Assembly: GCF_023913775.1 (NCBI RefSeq)
Contig: NZ_JAMXAX010000001.1
Coordinates: 1-64,000 of the forward strand
Direction: 5' to 3'
From: Acidovorax facilis
GTDB lineage: Bacteria > Pseudomonadota > Gammaproteobacteria > Burkholderiales > Burkholderiaceae_C
DNA length: 64,000 nt
How positions within the stretch are numbered: the first letter of the stretch is position 1; each line of letters starts with the position of its first letter. Both the position numbers and the translations under genes were made by a program. The notes beneath the pieces are model-generated. The model ran no database searches, was not told the DNA's origin, and was given only the letters and a program-made list of their open reading frames with translations. Shown here in pieces: positions 60,556 through 64,000 of this stretch.

Positions 60556-60595
60556 TCAAGATGCAAACATACATGTATGTATGTTTGCATCTTGA
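60556..60595. promoter_or_regulatory. 40-bp palindrome upstream of mlaF
   Basis: Two perfect 19-bp arms, TCAAGATGCAAACATACAT and its complement, flank a central GT. It is AT-rich in contrast to its surroundings, ends 77 bases before mlaF and lacks a T-run. An operator or a mobile-element footprint is possible. Confidence 0.6.
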
Positions 60596-60672
60596 GCTAC
60601 CATCGCGGCTTCCTGCGGCCCGAGGAATCACTGTGTGGTGACTGACGACCCGGAATCCTGAATCTTTTTTGC

Positions 60673-61491
60673 ATGTCTGACCCCTCCCTCCTTGCCGAAC
60701 TGCGCAATGTCACGTTCTCCTACGGAGACCGCGACATCCTGCGTGACGTTTCGCTGACCGTGCCGCGTGGCAAGGTCACGGCGCTGATGGGCGCCTCCGG
60801 TGGGGGCAAGACCACGGTGCTGCGCCTGATAGGAGGGCAGCAGCGGGCTTCGAGCGGTGAAGTCCTGTTTGATGGGCAGGACGTGGGTCGCCTCGATGCG
60901 TCAGGCTTGTACGCCGTCCGTCGCCGGATGGGGATGCTGTTCCAGTTCGGGGCGTTGTTCACCGACCTGAGTGTTTTCGAGAATGTGGCCTTTCCGCTCA
61001 GGGAGCACACCGACCTTTCCGAAGCGCTGATCCGCGACGTGGTCCTCATGAAACTGCATGCCGTGGGCCTGCGCGGCGCACGTGATCTCATGCCCAGCGA
61101 GATTTCGGGGGGAATGGCCCGGCGCGTGGCTCTGGCCCGTGCCATTGCGCTGGACCCGGAGCTGGTGATGTACGACGAGCCTTTTGCGGGGCTGGACCCC
61201 ATTTCCCTGGGAACGGCGGCGCAGCTGATCCGCCAGCTCAATGATGCCATGGGCCTCACGAGCATCGTGGTCTCGCACGACCTGGAGGAAACCTTCCGGC
61301 TGGCAGACCACGTGATCATCCTCGGGGCTGGCGTGGTGGCCGCCCAGGGCACGCCAGATGAGGTGCGTGCCAGCACGGACCCCCTGGTCCACCAGTTTGT
61401 CAATGCCTTGCCCACAGGGCCGGTACCCTTTCATTACCCTGGCCCTGACGAGGTGCAGGACTTCGGACCTGTGGGAGGGCGTGCACGGTGA
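60673..61491 (+). CDS. mlaF: phospholipid ABC transporter ATP-binding protein MlaF
   Basis: MlaF is the ATPase of the Mla system that moves phospholipids between the membranes to keep outer-membrane lipid asymmetry. The 272 residues have Walker [10 protein letters not shown], signature [15 protein letters not shown], Walker [13 protein letters not shown] and H-loop VSHDLEE. The ribosome site is poor. It overlaps mlaE by GTGA. Confidence 0.93.
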   Translation: MSDPSLLAELRNVTFSYGDRDILRDVSLTVPRGKVTALMGASGGGKTTVLRLIGGQQRASSGEVLFDGQDVGRLDASGLYAVRRRMGMLFQFGALFTDLSVFENVAFPLREHTDLSEALIRDVVLMKLHAVGLRGARDLMPSEISGGMARRVALARAIALDPELVMYDEPFAGLDPISLGTAAQLIRQLNDAMGLTSIVVSHDLEETFRLADHVIILGAGVVAAQGTPDEVRASTDPLVHQFVNALPTGPVPFHYPGPDEVQDFGPVGGRAR

Positions 61492-62270
61492 GCTGGTACA
61501 ACCCCTCCGATGTCGGTTTTGCCGTGCGCCAAAAGCTGGCCGACATTGGCATGGGCGCGCGTCTTTTTGTACGGCTTGTGCGGATGGTGGGTGCCACCTT
61601 CATGCGGCCTTCGCTGGTGCGCGACCAGGTGCATTTTCTGGGCAACTACTCGCTGGCAATCATTGCGGTGTCTGGCCTCTTTGTGGGTCTGGTGCTGGGG
61701 CTGCAGGGGTATTACACGCTGCAGCGCTACGGTTCAGCAGAAGCGCTGGGTCTTCTGGTCACGCTGTCGCTGGTGCGGGAGCTGGGACCCGTGGTCACCG
61801 CCTTGCTGTTTGCGGGGCGGGCGGGCACGTCGCTGACGGCCGAGATTGGTTTGATGCGTGCGGGCGAGCAGCTCAGCGCGATGGAAATGATGGCGGTGGA
61901 CCCCGTCCAGCGCATTCTGGCGCCCCGCTTCTGGGCCGGCGTGATCACGATGCCCCTGCTGGCGGCGGTGTTCAGTGCGGTGGGGGTGATTGGTGGCTGG
62001 AGCGTGGGCGTGCTCATGATTGGCATCGACCCCGGCGCTTTCTGGAGCCAGACGCAGGGCGGCGTTGACGTTTGGAAAGACGTGGGCAATGGGGTGCTCA
62101 AAAGCGTAGTGTTCGGTGTTGCCGTCACCTTTGTGGCGCTGCTGCAGGGCTTTACTGCCAAGCCCACGCCCGAGGGCGTGTCGCGTGCCACCACGCGCAC
62201 CGTGGTGATGGCGTGCCTGGCCGTGCTGGGGCTCGACTTCGTCCTCACGGCCCTGATGTTCAGTATCTGA
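61488..62270 (+). CDS. mlaE: phospholipid ABC transporter permease MlaE
   Basis: This 260-residue inner-membrane permease of the MlaE family has about five to six helices and the conserved stretch [38 protein letters not shown] in consecutive parts. Translation starts at a GTG overlapping the mlaF stop. Confidence 0.94.
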   Translation: MSWYNPSDVGFAVRQKLADIGMGARLFVRLVRMVGATFMRPSLVRDQVHFLGNYSLAIIAVSGLFVGLVLGLQGYYTLQRYGSAEALGLLVTLSLVRELGPVVTALLFAGRAGTSLTAEIGLMRAGEQLSAMEMMAVDPVQRILAPRFWAGVITMPLLAAVFSAVGVIGGWSVGVLMIGIDPGAFWSQTQGGVDVWKDVGNGVLKSVVFGVAVTFVALLQGFTAKPTPEGVSRATTRTVVMACLAVLGLDFVLTALMFSI

Positions 62271-62305
62271 GGCTGGCGCTGCTGGCAGTGAAGAGGAAAT
62301 AAACA

Positions 62306-62794
62306 ATGCAACGCTCCAAAAACGATCTCTGGGTTGGGCTGTTCGTGATGCTGGGGGCCGTGGCGCTGGTGTTTCTGGCGCTCCAGTCCGCCAATTTGCT
62401 GAGCCTGAATTTCCAGTCCGGCTACCGCATCACGGCGCGTTTTGACAACATCGGCGGGCTCAAGCCCCAGGCTGCGGTGCGCAGTGCTGGCGTGGTGGTC
62501 GGGCGTGTGGAGTCCATCACGTTCGACGACAAGACCTACCAGGCGCGGGTGACGCTGGCGATGGAAAACCGCTACGCTTTCCCCAAGGACAGCTCCCTCA
62601 AGATTCTCACCAGCGGCCTGTTGGGTGAGCAGTACATCGGTATTGAGGCCGGGGCGGACGAGAAGAACCTTGTTGCGGGCGACATGGTCACCGCGACCCA
62701 GTCTGCCGTGGTGCTCGAAAACCTCATTGGACAGTTTCTCTACAGCAAAGCCGAAGACGGCGGTAAGCCCGCAGGGGCAGGTGACAAGAAATGA
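62306..62794 (+). CDS. mlaD: MCE-domain lipid transport protein MlaD
   Basis: MlaD is the 162-residue periplasmic substrate-binding ring subunit, anchored by one N-terminal helix (about 7-29) followed by the MCE domain (about 38-117, with FDNIGGLKPQAAVRSAGVVVG). AGGA precedes the ATG, and the stop overlaps the next start. Confidence 0.93.
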   Translation: MQRSKNDLWVGLFVMLGAVALVFLALQSANLLSLNFQSGYRITARFDNIGGLKPQAAVRSAGVVVGRVESITFDDKTYQARVTLAMENRYAFPKDSSLKILTSGLLGEQYIGIEAGADEKNLVAGDMVTATQSAVVLENLIGQFLYSKAEDGGKPAGAGDKK

Positions 62795-63585
62795 AGAACT
62801 TTGAAACAACCACCCTGCCCACCGGCTCCAAGCAGCAGGGCTTGCCACGTGCGCTGGGCGGTTCGGCGCTGCTGTTGGCCGGTGCGCTGCTTTCGGGCTG
62901 TGCCACCGTGGCCAATCCCGACCCGCGTGATCCGCTGGAGTCCTACAACCGGAGCATGACCAACTTCAACGAGCAAGTTGATGCCATGGTGCTCAAGCCG
63001 GTAGCGATTGCCTACCAGGACATCGCGCCCGCCCCCGTGCGCACGGGGGTGAGCAACTTTTTCGCCAACATCGGCGATGTCTGGTCGTTTGTGAACAACG
63101 TGCTGCAGCTGCGCGCGGAGGCCGCAGCCTCGACGTTCATGCGCGTCAATGTCAACACCTTCATGGGCCTCGGCGGGGTGCTGGATATCGCCAGCGAGCT
63201 GGGCATAGACCGCTACAAGCAGGACTTTGGCCTGACGCTGGGCCGATGGGGCGTGGGAACCGGCCCATACCTGGTGCTGCCGGTTCTCGGTCCGTCCACG
63301 GTGCGCGACACCTTTGCGCTGCCGGTGGACATGAAGGGCAACGTGGTGAGCTATGTGGACCCGGTCTCGGCCCGGAACACGCTGTATGCACTGCGGGTGG
63401 TGGACACGCGCGCCAATCTTTTGCGGGCAAGCTCCGTCCTCGACAGTGCCGCGCTGGACAAGTACAGCTTCACGCGGGACGTTTTCCTGCAGGTGCGCAG
63501 CCAGGCTGGCGAGCCCCAGAACAGCAAGGGCTCGGATGGCAAAGACGGCAACGACGGCGTGCTGCCGCAAGAGCCTCCCCGTTGA
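62791..63585 (+). CDS. mlaA: phospholipid-binding lipoprotein MlaA (VacJ)
   Basis: This outer-membrane lipoprotein removes misplaced phospholipids from the outer leaflet and hands them to MlaC. The 264 residues have lipobox LLSGC near residue 35 and the family motif NPDPRDPLESYNRSMTNFNE, and GTGPYLVLPVLGPST. It starts within the mlaD stop. In E. coli mlaA is unlinked to mlaFEDCB; here it is in the operon. Confidence 0.94.
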   Translation: MKNFETTTLPTGSKQQGLPRALGGSALLLAGALLSGCATVANPDPRDPLESYNRSMTNFNEQVDAMVLKPVAIAYQDIAPAPVRTGVSNFFANIGDVWSFVNNVLQLRAEAAASTFMRVNVNTFMGLGGVLDIASELGIDRYKQDFGLTLGRWGVGTGPYLVLPVLGPSTVRDTFALPVDMKGNVVSYVDPVSARNTLYALRVVDTRANLLRASSVLDSAALDKYSFTRDVFLQVRSQAGEPQNSKGSDGKDGNDGVLPQEPPR

Positions 63586-63763
63586 GGTGATTTCCAGGGG
63601 GCTGCCCGCCGATGGCGGCCATAGCGTGGGCGATCGTGTTGCACTTGCTTGCACACCGCAACGCCCGCGACGCATGCGTTGTTTCTGCGGCCACCACAAT
63701 GCAACACGGGCATGCCGGATGGCGGCTCATGACTGAACGAGAAAGTAGAGGATAGAGGACATG

Positions 63764-64000
63764 ATGAACCGACGTTCCCTGGGCCACCTGGCACTGTGTG
63801 CTGCCGCCGTGGCATCGCTGGGCTTGCCGCTGGCCGCTCTGGCGGCAGACGAAGCGCCGGACGCGATGATCAAGCGCCTGTCCACCGACGTGCTCAACAC
63901 TGTGAAGTCCGACAAGGCGATTCAGGGCGGCGATCTGACCAAGGTGATCGCGCTGGTGGACAAGACCGTGATGCCCAACGTCAACTTTCGCCGCATGACC
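63764..64000 (+). CDS. mlaC: periplasmic phospholipid shuttle MlaC (3' end outside the window)
   Basis: Only 79 codons are in the window. They encode a signal peptide (NRRSLGHLALCAAAVASLG, cleavage near ALAAD) and the start of a mature protein with IKRLSTDVLNTVKSD and VMPNVNFRRMT, as in MlaC. ATG 63764 is five bases after AGAGG; the ATG three bases earlier is the alternative. The family carries phospholipid between MlaA and MlaD. Confidence 0.88.
   Translation, partial: MNRRSLGHLALCAAAVASLGLPLAALAADEAPDAMIKRLSTDVLNTVKSDKAIQGGDLTKVIALVDKTVMPNVNFRRMT

Larger units (their letters stand above)
60318..60672. other. 355-bp gene-free region upstream of the mla operon
   Basis: No convincing gene was found. 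The stretch holds two large palindromes (60401-60458 and 60556-60595) described separately, and must contain the mla promoter. Confidence 0.6.

Noticed and set aside
60319-60645. Open frame of 108 codons before mlaF
   Set aside because: It runs through both large palindromes, has no ribosome site and resembles no protein family.

Overview
The window looks like a chromosomal segment of a betaproteobacterium of the family Comamonadaceae (Acidovorax-like). This rests on the high GC, the gene neighbourhoods (pilMNOPQ-aroB-dgt, gltBD followed by an mla operon, divergent lptM/cyaY, cytochrome c4-resB-ccsB) and a dispersed intergenic palindrome of the type I associate with that family. No rRNA, tRNA, CRISPR array or prophage was seen.

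Layout. 1-7540: reductive pyrimidine catabolism: a sigma-54-type promoter with RutR-like operators, preT-preA (dihydropyrimidine dehydrogenase), an NCS1 permease, dihydropyrimidinase and a beta-ureidopropionase/N-carbamoyl amino acid hydrolase. 7760-18250: a Cache-domain sensor kinase and response regulator, a complete Liv-type ABC transporter, an M81 (MlrC-like) peptidase, and a second, almost identical copy of the hydrolase. 18330-24279: NAD salvage operon (pncA-pncB-nadE-nadM) on the minus strand, with a divergent NrtR-type regulator and a 163-bp palindromic element between them. 24439-31488: a haem-type diguanylate cyclase, hemerythrin, DUF1328, metK behind a likely SAM-II riboswitch, two LpxL/HtrB-type acyltransferases, an alpha/beta hydrolase and engB. 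31561-37719: cytochrome c4, System II cytochrome c maturation (resB, ccsB) and msrPQ. 37820-41766: diiron MBL protein, lptM/cyaY and mrcA. 42035-48631: pilMNOPQ plus a large lipoprotein, visibly poorer in GC than the rest. 49045-53830: aroB, dgt, DUF1415, a methyltransferase and a RAYT-type transposase. 54011-60271: gltB-gltD. 60673-64000: mlaF-E-D-A-C (mlaC cut by the window end).

How it fits together. The first 18 kb read as a nitrogen-scavenging region. Pyrimidines are imported, reduced, ring-opened and decarbamoylated. A neighbouring two-component system probably controls uptake of a related amide or peptide-like solute that is then hydrolysed by the M81 enzyme and the duplicated hydrolase; that solute is unknown. 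The NAD block is a self-contained salvage regulon. The remainder is core cell-envelope, respiration, pilus and nitrogen-assimilation machinery.

The most notable signals are regulatory or structural: the sigma-54/RutR-like promoter at the left end, the 98%-identical hydrolase pair with a 280-bp identical tract, the SAM-II-like element in front of metK, the intergenic palindromic repeat family (at least eight copies) that supplies stop codons to several genes, the 163-bp MITE-like palindrome in the NAD regulon, and large palindromes in front of the liv and mla operons.
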